A stretch of 64,000 nucleotides of DNA from Notospermus geniculatus (Eukaryota > Nemertea > Pilidiophora > Heteronemertea > Lineidae). This document shows positions 43,805 through 54,466 of the stretch, in pieces; position 1 is the first letter of the stretch; the number at the start of each line of letters is the position of its first letter. The stretch covers positions 973,092-1,037,091 of the forward strand of contig NMRB01000022.1 in the NCBI GenBank assembly GCA_002633025.1, read 5' to 3'. The position numbers and the translations under genes are program-made. The notes under the pieces are model-generated. The model saw only the letters and a program-made list of their open reading frames with translations. It was not told the origin of the DNA and searched no databases.

Positions 43805-44084
43805 CAGGGGCGGATCCAGGATTTCGGAATAGGGGGGGCCGGACACCGTCAGCCGCAGTCGCAAAGCGAGCGGCAAAGGCGCGAAGCCACGACGGGGGGT
43901 CTGGGGGCCTCCCCCAGAAAATTTTGAATTCTAGATGCACTTAGGTACGATTTCCAAGCATCTGGGAGGCATGATTTCCTCATCTATTTGCTCATTTTTT
44001 CGGAGTTAGTGACCCATTTTTTGTCGGTCTTCCAAAAATAGGGGGGGCCGCGGCCCCCTCGGCCCCCCTCTGGATCCGCGCCTG
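43805..44084. mobile_element. hAT-type MITE, CAGGGGCGGATCCAGGATTT
   Basis: Left end CAGGGGCGGATCCAGGATTT, right end CTCTGGATCCGCGCCTG, with inner GGGGGGGCCG / CGGCCCCC. CAGRGGCGGATCCAG termini are characteristic of non-autonomous hAT elements found across animals. AGAAT occurs on both flanks, perhaps part of an 8-bp target duplication. Confidence 0.78.
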
Positions 44085-44156
44085 AGAATTGTGCAATTTC
44101 AACACGTGAATTCGATTCCCACTGACAAAAGCATGAAATAGGCCTATTCCTACAAC

Positions 44157-45168
44157 GGTGTCTGCTCTATTCGCCTTATCTCAATTCGCCTTATCTCATT
44201 TTGCCTTTTCTCATTTTGCCATTCCATATCTCGCCTTTTCTCAATTCGCCTTCGCCTAACTTGCCTTTGTATTATTCTGCCTTTGTCTTAACTTGCCTTA
44301 CTCCCAATTCACCTTTATCTCATCTCGCCTCATCCCAAATCGCCTTCTCATATTTCGCCTTCGTTCTATTCTGCCTTTGTATTATTTTGCCTTTTCTCTT
44401 TTCGCATTTTCTCGATTAGCCTTTGTCCCATTTCACCTTCTTCCCAATTTGCCTTTTCTCATTTTGCCATTTCCCATCTCGCCTTTTCTCAATTTGCCTT
44501 CGCTTATCTTGCCTTTGTTTTATTCTGCCTTTGTCTTTACTGGCCTTTTCTCAATTCACCTTCGTCCCATCCTGCCACATCCTACTTTACCCTCTAATAC
44601 ATATTGCATTACTTCTCATCATACATATTATCAATGTTTGTTGAAAACTCACACGGAATAACTCTTTGACAAATGTTTGGGTGTAGAATATTAGTTTAAG
44701 GTCATGGAATGCAGTTTTTAAGAAAAGGTAAAATGAAACAAAGGCAAAATAGGAAAAGGTAAGATGAGACTAAGGCAAGATGGAACAAGGCGAAATAGGA
44801 AGAAGGCAAAATAAGAGTAAGGCGAATAAAGACAAAGGCAAGATGAGAGAAGGCGAATTAGGAAGAAGGCAAATTTCGACAAATGCGAATTGAGACAAGG
44901 CAGACTAAGACAAGGCGAAAAAAGACAAAGGCAAATTAAGATAAAGGCAAAACTAGATAAGGCCACTTAAGGAAAGGCAAAAAGATACAGAGGCAAAACA
45001 GGACAAGGCGTGGTAGAAAAAGGCAAATAGAGACAAAGGCAAAATGAGATAAGGCGAAGTAGGAGAAGGCGAAATGAGAGAAGGCGAATCGAGAAAAGGC
45101 GAAATGTACACTTTTTGAAGGCGAAATGGGAAAAGGCGAAATGAGATAAGGCGAATAGAGCATGTACC
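44157..45168. mobile_element. 1-kb foldback element with tandem-repeat arms
   Basis: CCTACAAC at 44149-44156 and at 45169-45176 is an exact 8-bp direct repeat, i.e. a target duplication. Just inside, GGTGTCTGCTCTATTCGCC faces the complement of GGCGAATAGAGCATGTACC. The left arm (to about 44590) is a degenerate array of about 12-bp units of TCGCCTTTTCTCATTTTGCC type; the right arm (about 44720-45160) is the same array inverted. The spacer of about 130 bases is unique. The ORFs crossing it are low-complexity artefacts. Architecture as in Foldback/Galileo elements; the mobilising family is unknown. Confidence 0.8.
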
Positions 45169-45526
45169 CCTACAACATGGCTGAAGACGGGGACCAGCAG
45201 GGCTGGAGTAGAGCCCGAATAGAGAAGCAAATGTTTGCCAACTCAGTTCATAGGCGAAGGTTATGAAACCAAAAGAAGTCAAGGGGGCAATATATTATGA
45301 ATTGTAATCGAAACATTGTTGATTGTTGATAAGGGAATTATTAGCCAGCCCCACATGGCTATAAATGGACCCTCAACTCTCGCGGGATATTTTGAATAGT
45401 CAAGGTATAAAACTGCTCACGATCGCAACGCAACGCAGTAGTGGCCAGCATTGCCACCTTGCGGTGCTGTCTACTTTTCCAACGCAAGCAAAAGCAAGTT
45501 CGATCGCCAGTTGCAATGCAGCGCAT

Positions 45527-45612
45527 CGGGAATCAGGTCGCAAAGCAGAATCAGGTTGCAAAGCGAGTCGCAACGCAACGCAACGCAGAAAATCAGCAGT
45601 GGATTCGTAGCT
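45527..45612. mobile_element. MITE fragment, GTTGCGACTCGCTTTGCAAC family
   Basis: GTCGCAAAGCAGAATCAGGT ... GAGTCGCAACGCAACGCAAC ... AAAATCAGCAGTGGATTCGT, i.e. one end of the element complete at 49977-50223. Confidence 0.5.
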
Positions 45613-45839
45613 TTAGAGTATACTTAGACAACAGAAAATCTTAACCAAAATGTAGTCGTAGCGAAAACTCTCTAAACTCTATAAACGCGCTCGAAAATCA
45701 TACGATCTCAATGCATAAAATGTGGCTCCCATCCCTGTGCCACAGGAGTCATCCATATGGCACGTTGTTGCTTTGACCAAGTTCCAGGCACTGTTGGGTC
45801 ATCAACGTGGCAACACTGCCAAAAGTTCTCGATACTTAC

Positions 45840-46032
45840 TCATACAGCAATCGTCCATTTTTCCAAGGCCGTATATTTGTCATGTTGCAAGTGATGTTCG
45901 GAGCGGATTGAAATGTCGCCGGATCAAAGTCTTTATAATGCTCATATAAGTATTTGACACCTGCGGTCAACATTTTGCCAGCTCTCATTGCTATTTCTTT
46001 TCCGGGGCAAAGTCCCGTGCCGTAACTGATAC
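45840..46032 (-). CDS. GRIN2-like: NMDA receptor subunit, amino-terminal domain exon
   Basis: Acceptor TTTGACTTTTTCAG, donor TATGA/GTAAGT; 193 nt. Reads GISYGTGLCPGKEIAMRAGK, MLTAGVKYLYEHYKDFDPAT and NITCNMTNIRPWKNGRLLYE, following the amino-terminal-domain pattern of repeated helices, one conserved Cys and W-x-x-G before the next beta strands. Two N-glycosylation sites (NIT, NMT). Confidence 0.83.
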
Positions 46033-46611
46033 CTGAAAAAGTCAAAACAGCAATCATAATGTAAGGAGTTCGATACAGTCTTAGGCGAAGTCATTGTCAT
46101 ATAAAGATCTAGAGAATATTTCAAATTTCTTTGTCATGAACTTTAAAAAAACTATCTGGACCACGGAGAAGAATTAGCTTCGAGACGTGTTGGAGAAACA
46201 ACTGGGCACAAAATCAGCTCCAAAAACAGAAAAATCTGTACTCCGTCTTTGTGTGACCACTTCGAAATGTATACATGTACAACCACGGCAGATGTTAAGC
46301 TTAGCGTACATTGTACACCGCACTTGCGACTGGAAGCAACTGATCCGATCAGTCGTTTTTGGCGATGTACGCGCTGCGCGCACAGCGCAAATTCAGCGTA
46401 CATCGACCCAGCGACTGGCAGTAACTCAGGTTGCATCGATGAGACTCAATTTTGTTCAGACGATTGGCACTGATTCGTCGCAAGCCCGCGTACATCGCCG
46501 CGACAGAACGAAAGTGGATACAACTGGTCGGTAGAAAGTTGAACATGTGCAATTCGCAAGATATGCCAAGCGATTTGAGATTCTTTGGGGTTTTAATTAC
46601 CAATCACTTAC

Positions 46612-46805
46612 CCAATACTCCAAGAGGATAATTTGTTTGCATTTTCTTGTACTCCGAGATGTCAGTGTTTAGGCAATCGTTTTCTTGGCCTTTGTAATTC
46701 CCATCTTCTGTTACTGCCACCACGGATTTCGTCACGACCCACATGTATTCCTTGGTTGTGAGTCCCATTTCAGTCGCAATTTCGAAGATTTTGTCGGCTT
46801 CCATA
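46612..46805 (-). CDS. GRIN2-like: NMDA receptor subunit, amino-terminal domain exon
   Basis: Acceptor CTACTATTATAAAG (AG at 46807-46806), donor ATTGG/GTAAGT; 194 nt. MEADKIFEIATEMGLTTKEY then MWVVTKSVVAV matches the GluN2 pattern xATYIFEVAxxVGLTGYGYTWIV. Ends with YPLGVLG, the P-x-G strand before the next exon (family: FPTGLIS). Confidence 0.87.
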
Positions 46806-47068
46806 CTTTATAATAGTAGACGAAAGAAAAATCAACTGCGTCAGCTATTTAACAGTGATTCAGCACATTATAGGCAGATCTGCAATGTTTGTTTGTCTCG
46901 GTCAGTATCATGCGACATTTTTCCAACATTCCTTGTACCGGTACTTGAATTACCACAATGGTGTTCAGCAACATCACAAATATAGCCAAGTTCAAATGAT
47001 TTTTTGATGCTACAATACATGCCATGATATAAAATTACCTTGTTTTGCGCACATTTTGTTGGAGATCA

Positions 47069-47998
47069 GGGTCCATATTCATAAACATACTTAAGTCAAA
47101 GTGTGATAGTTATCTTTTGTGTTGAACAAAGGATAAGTGTCACACTTAGGGCCGTATGCACCAAAAGATTATCTTGAACTGAGGTTGAGCCAGAACTTTT
47201 CCATTGTCACATCATCAGACTGGGCCGTCACGCGGTACCGTGATTCGCGCTTTACCGTGACTTCCGTGGTGAAAAGAGGAAGTGGATCGAATGTGGCGCA
47301 ACCGCACAACTGCTCGCCGAGCATGGTGGGAATGGTGGTCGCGCTGCAGCGTGATATCACGGGGCAGTTGAAGTCAGCGTTTTACAATGGTTTACTTGTG
47401 AAGATTACAACAACAATCGCGGCTAACCGAGGCCACCCGAAGATAAGAGACTTTAGCACGTCTAATTTCAAAAAAGCGTCAATCGTTTAAAAAAAGCGTC
47501 ATTTTGAAATGACCTGTCCAAATGCAATCTCTATCATCTTATCTAAATACCTGAACTGAATTTCAGGCTTTGTAGGCGTTTATGGCGCCGAAAATGGCAT
47601 ATAATGCAGGTAGGCATGGCAGGCCTGCCATTACGGCTGTCGAGGTAAATTTCGGTCGAAAATTGCCTGTAAAATCTTTAAACGTGAGTATGACACAGTG
47701 AATTCTTGCTTGTTTATTGACAAAAATTGTATAAATTTATGGTGAGAAGTTTCCGTCTCCTCCACGCAGGATTGTAGGTGTTTTCTGCCGAAACAAATAT
47801 TGTATTTTGTACAGCCATTGCGCGGTTGGGCGCGACAAAGTCACGTGCACGTTTCCATCACGGTACCGCGTGACGGCCCAGTCTGATCATGCCATGGTGA
47901 ACCTGAACAATTGAAAAGTTGTGGCTGAACCTGAGTTCAAGATAATCTTCGTTGGTGCATACGGCCCTTAGACTTAGTAGTTTTAAGAATATGGGCCC
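47069..47998. mobile_element. GGGCCCATATTCATAAA MITE split by a later insertion
   Basis: Left part 47069-47148 and right part 47968-47998 together make a MITE like the intact one at 63710-63818 (GTCCATATTCATAAACATAC, TTATCTTTTGTGTTGAACAA, TTAAGAATATGGGCCC). The element at 47149-47967 sits inside it. Confidence 0.7.
47149..47967. mobile_element. PIF/Harbinger-like element, 819 bp
   Basis: TTA occurs at 47146-47148 and 47968-47970, the 3-bp target duplication of PIF/Harbinger. Termini GGGCCGTATGCACCAAAAGA / TTCGTTGGTGCATACGGCCC; a long subterminal inverted pair includes CATCAGACTGGGCCGTCACG and TCACGGTACCGCGTGACGG. The plus-strand ORF 47137-47490 is not transposase-like. Confidence 0.75.
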
Positions 47999-48000
47999 TG

Positions 48001-48147
48001 GGGCCATATTCATGAAGCCTACATGTAGCTTCGCAACTCTGCGTGCACGCAAATCTATTGTAAGGCAGTCAGTGAACAATAGGGCATGTGCAGCCAAACA
48101 ATAGACTTGTGTGCACGCAAAGTTGCGAAGGCTTTGTGAATATGGCC
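48001..48147. mobile_element. MITE, GGGCCATATTCATGAAG family
   Basis: GGGCCATATTCATGAAGCC / GGCTTTGTGAATATGGCC tips, with CTTCGCAACT-GCGTGCACGC inverted inside. Adjacent to the 47069-47998 element. Confidence 0.65.
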
Positions 48148-48211
48148 GGCCCCTGCTCAGCAGTATCTGCGTAGAATAGACCCCCGTGGCTTAAAAATAT
48201 TTGGTACTTAC

Positions 48212-48325
48212 TGCGAAGCAAACAACGTTATAATTCTTGTATCACTGCTTTTGATTTTTGATAGTTGTTGTCTAATTGTTGAGGGATCGGTCTTCATCAA
48301 TTTCAAGACTTCTAAAATGTCGATG
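48212..48325 (-). CDS. GRIN2-like: NMDA receptor subunit, amino-terminal domain exon
   Basis: Acceptor ACGTCCCGTTTCAG, donor TCGCA/GTAAGT; 114 nt. SIDILEVLKLMKTDPSTIRQ then QLSKIKSSDTRIITLFAS matches the lobe-2 pattern of GluN2 (LLLDMS...IQNQLKKLQSPIILLYC). Confidence 0.83.
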
Positions 48326-48368
48326 CTGAAACGGGACGTTAAGTAAGGTTAGCCGCCACACTTCAGTG

Positions 48369-48868
48369 GCTGGTATTCATAAAAGCTAGCAAATGCTTTT
48401 ACTTAAAGGGAGACATCCGAAAGGTATTGCCCGGCGGGCACTAGTTGTTTTTGTTTTGATTAGCGCACAGCGCCATCTGTTAATCAACGCTGACACTACG
48501 CTATGACACAGGCCCCTGGAGAGCTATCAGTGAGTTTAGAACACGTACCTAACCAAACGTACATGTATCTAAAAACAAAACACGTATCTAAAAACACACC
48601 CCGAGCTCACGAATTCGTGAGCTCGGAGTGTTCTTTTGGTTAGATACGTGTTCAACTCACTGATAGCTCTCCAGGGGCCTGTGCCATAGCGTAGTGACAG
48701 CGTTGACTAACAGAGGCGCTGTGCTCTAATCAAAACAAAAACATCTAGTGCCCGCCGGGCAATATCTTTCGGATGTCTCCCTTTAAGATTTTCAAAACAA
48801 CGTCCATTGTAAATGTACTACAAAACTTGAAGTAAAAGCATTTCCTTATAGCTTTTATGAATATCAGC
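48369..48868. mobile_element. MITE, GGCTGGTATTCATAAAAG family, split by a TTAA foldback
   Basis: Left half GGCTGGTATTCATAAAAGCT-AGCAAATGCTTTTAC (48369-48402), right half AACTTGAAGTAAAAGCATTT ... TTTATGAATATCAGC (48787-48868). Compare the intact copy at 10291-10404. The 48403-48786 foldback is inserted at TTAA. Confidence 0.7.
48403..48786. mobile_element. TTAA-flanked foldback, AGGGAGACATCCGAAAG family, copy 2
   Basis: Same arms and centre (GAGCTCACGAATTCGTGAGC) as 28344-28737, with TTAA at 48403-48406 and 48783-48786. Confidence 0.82.
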
Positions 48869-49356
48869 ATAAAGGAATCAACCATAAAGGTTTAACTGCG
48901 AACGATGAGCTTACTGAGGGAGACACTTCCTTTGTTGCCACCAGATGTCTCTCACTGCCTGAATTTGGGCTTTACGTAATAGGCACGAGCTTCAACTTTT
49001 TTTGTGGTGAAGAGGCACATGAACCTGCCAACATGATGCTTTGAATTCTATTTCTGACGATAACTGAGCTATTTTCAGCACAATTAGTGTTCCATGTAGA
49101 AATGTACGTCAGCCTATTCAAATGTACACCGATGACCCTGAACACACATCGTTCGTGGGGTTCTCATTAATTCAGACCTTTTGTATCATAAGATCAACTA
49201 GTCGGAATTCAACAAAATTTGCAGTGAATGTGCAGAAGGGTCTTGCCTATCACATGGAAACGTCAGAATGCAAATCTGTTGGGTTTTAAAGGCATATTGT
49301 CCACGTTTATAAAATGCTAAATTTGTCAGTTGAACCTTTATGGTTGATTCCTTTAT
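48869..49356. mobile_element. 490-bp TIR element, copy 2 (inverted relative to 26251-26741)
   Basis: ATAAAGGAATCAACCATAAA / TTTATGGTTGATTCCTTTAT ends. The interior is the complement of 26251-26741 with scattered substitutions. Its left edge abuts the split MITE at 48369-48868. Confidence 0.75.
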
Positions 49357-49606
49357 GATATCAGCCAATATATCCAATAGGACGTTCGTCAGCATTTACC
49401 AACGTGGCTCTCGTGTGTCCATGTCAGCAACGCAAATTCCGCGCACACGATCCAAATTTTTTTTGCACGGAAATATGCCGAACGCATAACATGATATTCA
49501 GTCATCGTATCGTTTTTATTTTTATATGAATAACCTCGTAATCCGCATTGGTATACATCGCACCATCAGTTATGATTCGTTATGCTTTGTAAAAACATGC
49601 TTTTAC

Positions 49607-49791
49607 CTTTCACTGGCGGTGAGGTTCTCAACACGCGCCCTAATAGTATTTATGAACTGGTCATGGCCAACACGGTTGGTTGCAATGATGGAGAACGCCC
49701 GCCATTTGTAACGCTTAAATATACTCAGGATAGCCAACGCCTGATGCTTCATGGACGGAGATATTTCGGCGACGAGAGATTCTTCATCATC
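49607..49791 (-). CDS. GRIN2-like: NMDA receptor subunit, amino-terminal domain exon (most 5' recognised)
   Basis: Acceptor TCTCTTTTTTGTAG, donor GAAAG/GTAAAA; 185 nt, phase 0 in, phase 2 out. DDEESLVAEISPSMKHQALA, ILSIFKRYKWRAFSIIATNR then VGHDQFINTIRARVENLT matches SxxQQAxVMLxIxxxYxWxxFSIVTxxxxGxxxFxxxIRxxxEN of GluN2. The start codon and signal-peptide exons lie further 5' and were not identified; they may be beyond the window. Confidence 0.87.
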
Positions 49792-49976
49792 CTACAAAAA
49801 AGAGAGATTTCGCCTCGATTATAATGTATATCAGAACAAAAATAGTAATCGTCAGCTTTTGACTTTCCGCCCGATCTGCCGGTCACAGCTCGAACGGCAG
49901 GTTTTCAGCACCAGTCGATCGCCTGGTTCCATGCTGATCTAGCTGTGCTCTCAAAATGGCATGGGCGCAAGCTACA

Positions 49977-50223
49977 GCTAGGAATCCACTGCTGATTTTT
50001 CTGCGTTGCGACTTGCTTTGCAACCTGCTACCTGCGATTGAATACGAATACGATCGCAAGGAACCGATACCGGTTGCCGAACGTTTGCCGACTGAAATTG
50101 ACCACATCTTCGCCATTGGTGGAAAATCACGTCTGGCGAGTCCACTACGGCGATCGAGTGCCCAGTTGCAAAGCAAGTCGCAACGCAAAATCAGCTTGAA
50201 AATCAATGGTGGATTCCTAGCTT
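49977..50223. mobile_element. MITE, GTTGCGACTCGCTTTGCAAC family, full copy
   Basis: AGCTAGGAATCCACTGCTGA / GGTGGATTCCTAGCT ends, inner CTGCGTTGCGACTTGCTTTG / CAAAGCAAGTCGCAACGC. About 247 bp. Confidence 0.7.
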
Positions 50224-51510
50224 TAGCGCATGTAGAGTTTACCATGCATATTTCGTGATGCCAAGCCTGAGATACGAACAAAATATTTCCACTGACGCTC
50301 ATAGCAAACCCATGTTCACGCCTTGTCACATTATATTGTTTATATTTTATATTGAATTTAATACGACTTCAGAAGTGTCCTCCAGCTGGCGGATAACCAC
50401 ACAGAAAGTGAAAATCGATTCAAACCGCATCAAAGATTTATTGTTTTTAACTCAATTCCCCAACCTCAGAAATCGAAGTAATTAGGTTTTATTTTTTGCT
50501 TGTAATCGCGCAATAATTACGAGATGTCAGAAGCAATGTCCTTAATCATCCCTTCAGTACTTCCCCGGGGTAAAGCTATGCACGATTGTTAGAAGAATGA
50601 CAGGAGCCTACGCGTATTTCAATTTGCCTCTATTCTCGCCCTGACGACAAGAGGAGTCCACGTCGCAAGCACATTTTGCAAGCTCAACAACAGGTGAACC
50701 CTATTCCGGCCGTACGAGGGATTCCTCGAAAGCGTAGTCCCTATTGTTGTGGGCAAAGTCGGTACCCTTCATATCCATGGTTGAGGAGGCCAAGAGTAGG
50801 CATTCTATCACCGACGTTCGAGGGAACATTTGCAAGTGATGTCCAGCGAGCGTTGTACTGTGTCCTTGTCAAGTCACGTAATACCTGCTACTGCAGCTCG
50901 AACAATCAGAAAGGTGAGGTACATGTAAGTTGGATGACGGGGAGCCGAACCAAAAACGCGACAGGCGCTAAAATTTCCTCTGCGCAACCTGTAGCAATCA
51001 TGTCAACCCATCCCTAAGTTATACACCCCATTTTGGTCTTTAATAGTTAACTAGCAACACGATCACCTTTGAAGTAAAAACCCCAGAATCCTATAAAGTT
51101 ATGGCCGCGATGTAATGCAATTTGTCATCCTCGAGGAGAAGTTCTGAACACTTATTCTACATCCTTGGGGAGGCCTGATTGCTGAATCAAAGACCCCAGC
51201 ACGGATTTTCATTCTCCATGCGATTCTGCAACAATATCGGTTTTCGATGGAGGTTTGACTCAGTCACGCGCGTATAGCCCTCGCGTCACTTTATTTGATT
51301 CCCAATCTGGTTTTTTCCAAGAAAAAGATCTAACCACGTCGAATATTCTATGTACACTGAGATTGTTGCCATCCGAAATTTGACTCTTAATGCTACGAGA
51401 CCGATTGAGAAATTTCCTGCAAAAATACATGCAGCAAGATTTAATCCTGGGTAAAGGGCAAAGTTAAGGTGTCCAAACGCGGCATCGACAGGGCGTTATG
51501 CGGTCTTTTT
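50224..51510. other. No recognised gene
   Basis: A 113-codon ORF at 50676-51017 (+) has no recognisable domain; the rest is short-ORF sequence without clear repeats. Confidence 0.4.
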
Positions 51511-51935
51511 GCTCCCACCTACGCAGCTATGAACCGCGCCCCCTTCGGCTTACCCGCTTTCCACAACTGTTTCACTTGGAAATGTTCGCCACGTTTGGTC
51601 CACAGGTGGCGCTGGGGTTTAGCACGATTTTTGTAGCCTATCAGCTGCTTTCAGAAACTCCTTGGCCCGTTAACAGCGGGATGATGCTGGTCAATATGAT
51701 ACCAAAATATCCTTCCTCCGTTCGATTAATAAAGCTATTCATTACCACATGATCACATGGTCCGCTCAGCCAATGAAAAAGTGTCTCAGGTTGCTTGGTT
51801 ACGGGTTGCTCGGCCCTCTCATTGGTCTAGTCTCTCAGCGCCATCTGTTGACCAAACGCGGCGAACATATCCAAGTGAAGCAGTGGAAAGCGGGTAAACC
51901 GAAAAGGACGCGGTACACAACTGCGTAGGGAGTTT
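51511..51935. mobile_element. Foldback element of about 425 bp
   Basis: Left arm CTCCCACCTACGCAGCTATG ... AACCGCGCCCCCTTCGGCTT ... CTTGGAAATGTTCGCC; right arm carries the complement (GGCGAACATATCCAAGTGAA, AAGCGGGTAAACCGAAAAGG, ACTGCGTAGGGAG). Spacer of about 220 bases. Confidence 0.65.
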
Positions 51936-52391
51936 ACAGTTTGCTCGGTTCGTCCACAGTTCGCCTGATCTCCACCATACCTGCCCCAGCCGGGTGTAGG
52001 TAGGGAAGTGAACTGCTCCGTTCACGTATTTCATCAATGGATGTGGACATTCCCATATGCCTGGGTGAATCTGGCCACGATCACACCTCCGACATGTCTG
52101 ATATACTCTTTTTCCATTACTTTAACAGGTGTCATTCAGATGTCTATTTGCAAATGGCGCCACGTCCAACCAAAGAGTAAAAAAAGTCATATCGACAGGT
52201 TTGTGATTCAGATATCCACATTGGCGGCGGTCATTTCTGAATGCATGACCGGGCCACAACAATACTGGGATGAGTTGTGAGGCATACCTCTAATGGAGGG
52301 TACAGGTCGATAACATGATCGCTTGTACTGTGTACGTGCATCCAGAGACTCTCAGCTTTGTTCTACAGGTTGAGGGTTCGGGGCCTACTTC

Positions 52392-53819
52392 TATGGGCGG
52401 TTATAACCGCAAATAAAGACGTTACAAAATGAAGACGTCTTTTGTTGTAATTTTCTCTGGACGTTGTGGTGATCTCGAGTCGTAGCTAAGAAAGACGAAA
52501 GATGGCGCTGCACTTTCTCTAGACGTTGTGGTGATCTCGAGTCGTAGCTAAGAAAGACGACAGATGGCGCTGCACTTTCTCTAGACGTTGTGGTGATCTC
52601 GAGTCGTAGCTAAGAAAGACGGCAGATGGCGCTGCACTTTCTCTAGACGTTGTGGTGATCTCGAGTTGTAGCTAAGAAAGACGTAAGATGGCGCTGTATC
52701 GTTCGTAACACTTCGGGTGTTTCCGTCATTCTTCGCTGACATGGGATTTTGACATGTTTGATGTAAAAACACTGAGATGAATTTATAATTTTGTTGTAGT
52801 CGTTATGATGATCATGAGCAAAATCTGGCTGTGATTTATTTCCAGTTCGTCCCTTTCCAATTTGCCCCTTTCATGTTTGGCCCCTTCCCAATTCGCCCCT
52901 TTTCCTGTTTGGCCAATATCCTTGCCTTAATCTAAATAAGGCATGAAGACTTCCCTCCTGACCCTGAAAAATTGAAGTAGCCAGACGGTAAATAAGTAAT
53001 TTTTATGTAGCATAATGGAACAGGGGGAAATGGGCGAAACGAGAAAGGGGCAAAGTAGGAAAGGGACGACACAGGAAAGGAGCGAAGTGGGAATGGGGCA
53101 AAGTGGGAAGGGGTGAAATGAGAAAGGGGCAAAGAGGCGAAAGGGGAATAACATGGGGGCAAAATGGGGAAGGGGCGACTTGGGAAGGGGGGGAAGTGGG
53201 AATACACCTCTGGGACACCTCCGGCTGTAGTTTTGGTCAGTAATAAGTGTTTTCTTTTGTTATGGAAGTGGCTATTTATCAAGCCCGGCTCGCCAAACCG
53301 TACGCAAAATTACCCCGCACGAATTTAAATGAAAAATGTTAGCAAATCAAAAAAATGTCATGCAAGATACATAAAATATCATCCCGGGTGCATTTGGTCA
53401 TTTTCATGACTTTTCTCTTAGCACGGCAAGTTTGACGCCTTGGGATACTTCGCCGGTAAGCAATCATGCAGTGGGATTATTGCCGGAAGGGGCTGAAAAT
53501 TAATGCTATACCTACCATAATTTGGGAATAGGGAGATAAGACCAATCCCTACAACTTTTCAAAAGGGACCCATAGTAAATTCTCAAGGGCATAGGAGCTG
53601 TAGGCCTAATTCGAGGCTGTCCTTCATTTCGCCAGCTGCAGCGCCATCTGTCGTCTTTCTTAGCTACAACTCGAGATCACCACAACGTCTAGAGAAAGTG
53701 CAGCGCCATCTGTCGTCTTTCTTAGCTACGGCTCGAGATCACCACAACGTCCAGAGAAAATTACAACAAAAGTCGTCTTCATTTTGTAACGTCTTTATTT
53801 GCGGTTATAACCGCCCATA
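52392..53819. mobile_element. 1.4-kb foldback element with tandem subterminal repeats
   Basis: TACTTC at 52386-52391 and 53820-53825 is a 6-bp target duplication. Tips TATGGGCGGTTATAACCGCA / TGCGGTTATAACCGCCCATA, each containing the palindrome GGCGGTTATAACCGCC. Next come AGACGTTACAAAATGAAGAC and, on the left, four units of about 63 bp (TCTCTAGACGTTGTGGTGAT ... GATGGCGCTGCACT); the right arm has two inverted units. The centre contains inverted degenerate tracts of TTGCCCCTTTC type (52847-52913, 53020-53200). No transposase seen. Confidence 0.75.
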
Positions 53820-53865
53820 TACTTCCTACGTACCGAAGTGTATTTGTTTTGTTGCTGTATGGCAG

Positions 53866-54046
53866 GCAACAGGTCTGCCAATGATTCAGTGAGAAAGATA
53901 ATGATCTCAGCAGCACCTGTACTCCAGATAAGTGCAGTTCATATTTCGCTCATCAAATACAAAAAAACTGGACTAGTTGATTCTATTTCTAATATATCTG
54001 TTCACCATTCACCTGTAACAACAGAAAATAATTGGCGATCCACAAG
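53866..54046 (+). CDS. Possible exon of an unknown gene
   Basis: Acceptor TGCTGTATGGCAG, donor CACAAG/GTAAAA. Reads NRSANDSVRKIMISAAPVLQ, then HISLIKYKKTGLVDSISNIS. Protein-like composition but no domain and no matched neighbour. Confidence 0.22.
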
Positions 54047-54466
54047 GTAAAAGCGGCATCTGTTGAATTTTGCAAGCTCTCATGTGGGTACGGGATAGAG
54101 GGAGCAAGGTCTCTAACAATACATGTAATTCAAATCGTGGAATGATTTCGACAAGGTAACGATCGTACTCAAACGCAGTTCGAACGTTTACTTGAACCAA
54201 ATGTGGCCAAACTACAAAGGTACATTTACACGTACGTCCGCACTCAAAAAATTAAATGGTTGTAACTAACTTCCGTAGTTAAACCATAACAACCATGTAA
54301 ACTTGGATTCCGCTCACCGGAGAGATGGTGCAGGGAACACCATCATTGAAAAGATGCTGCATTTTTGATGACCAGAAAAGGTTAGCAATCTTTGGTTTGG
54401 AAGGCAAACTGCCTCTCGATTGCTGGGAATCATCTCGGAATACTGCGGAATTTCATTGGACAACAA

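Noticed and set aside
44201-45282. Several Phe/Leu/Pro-rich ORFs
   Set aside because: Low-complexity translations of the foldback arms, different in each frame.
52453-52700. Four regularly spaced 63-bp repeats, superficially like a CRISPR array
   Set aside because: Units are contiguous with no unique spacers, lie in one arm of a foldback and recur inverted in the other arm. This is eukaryotic DNA.
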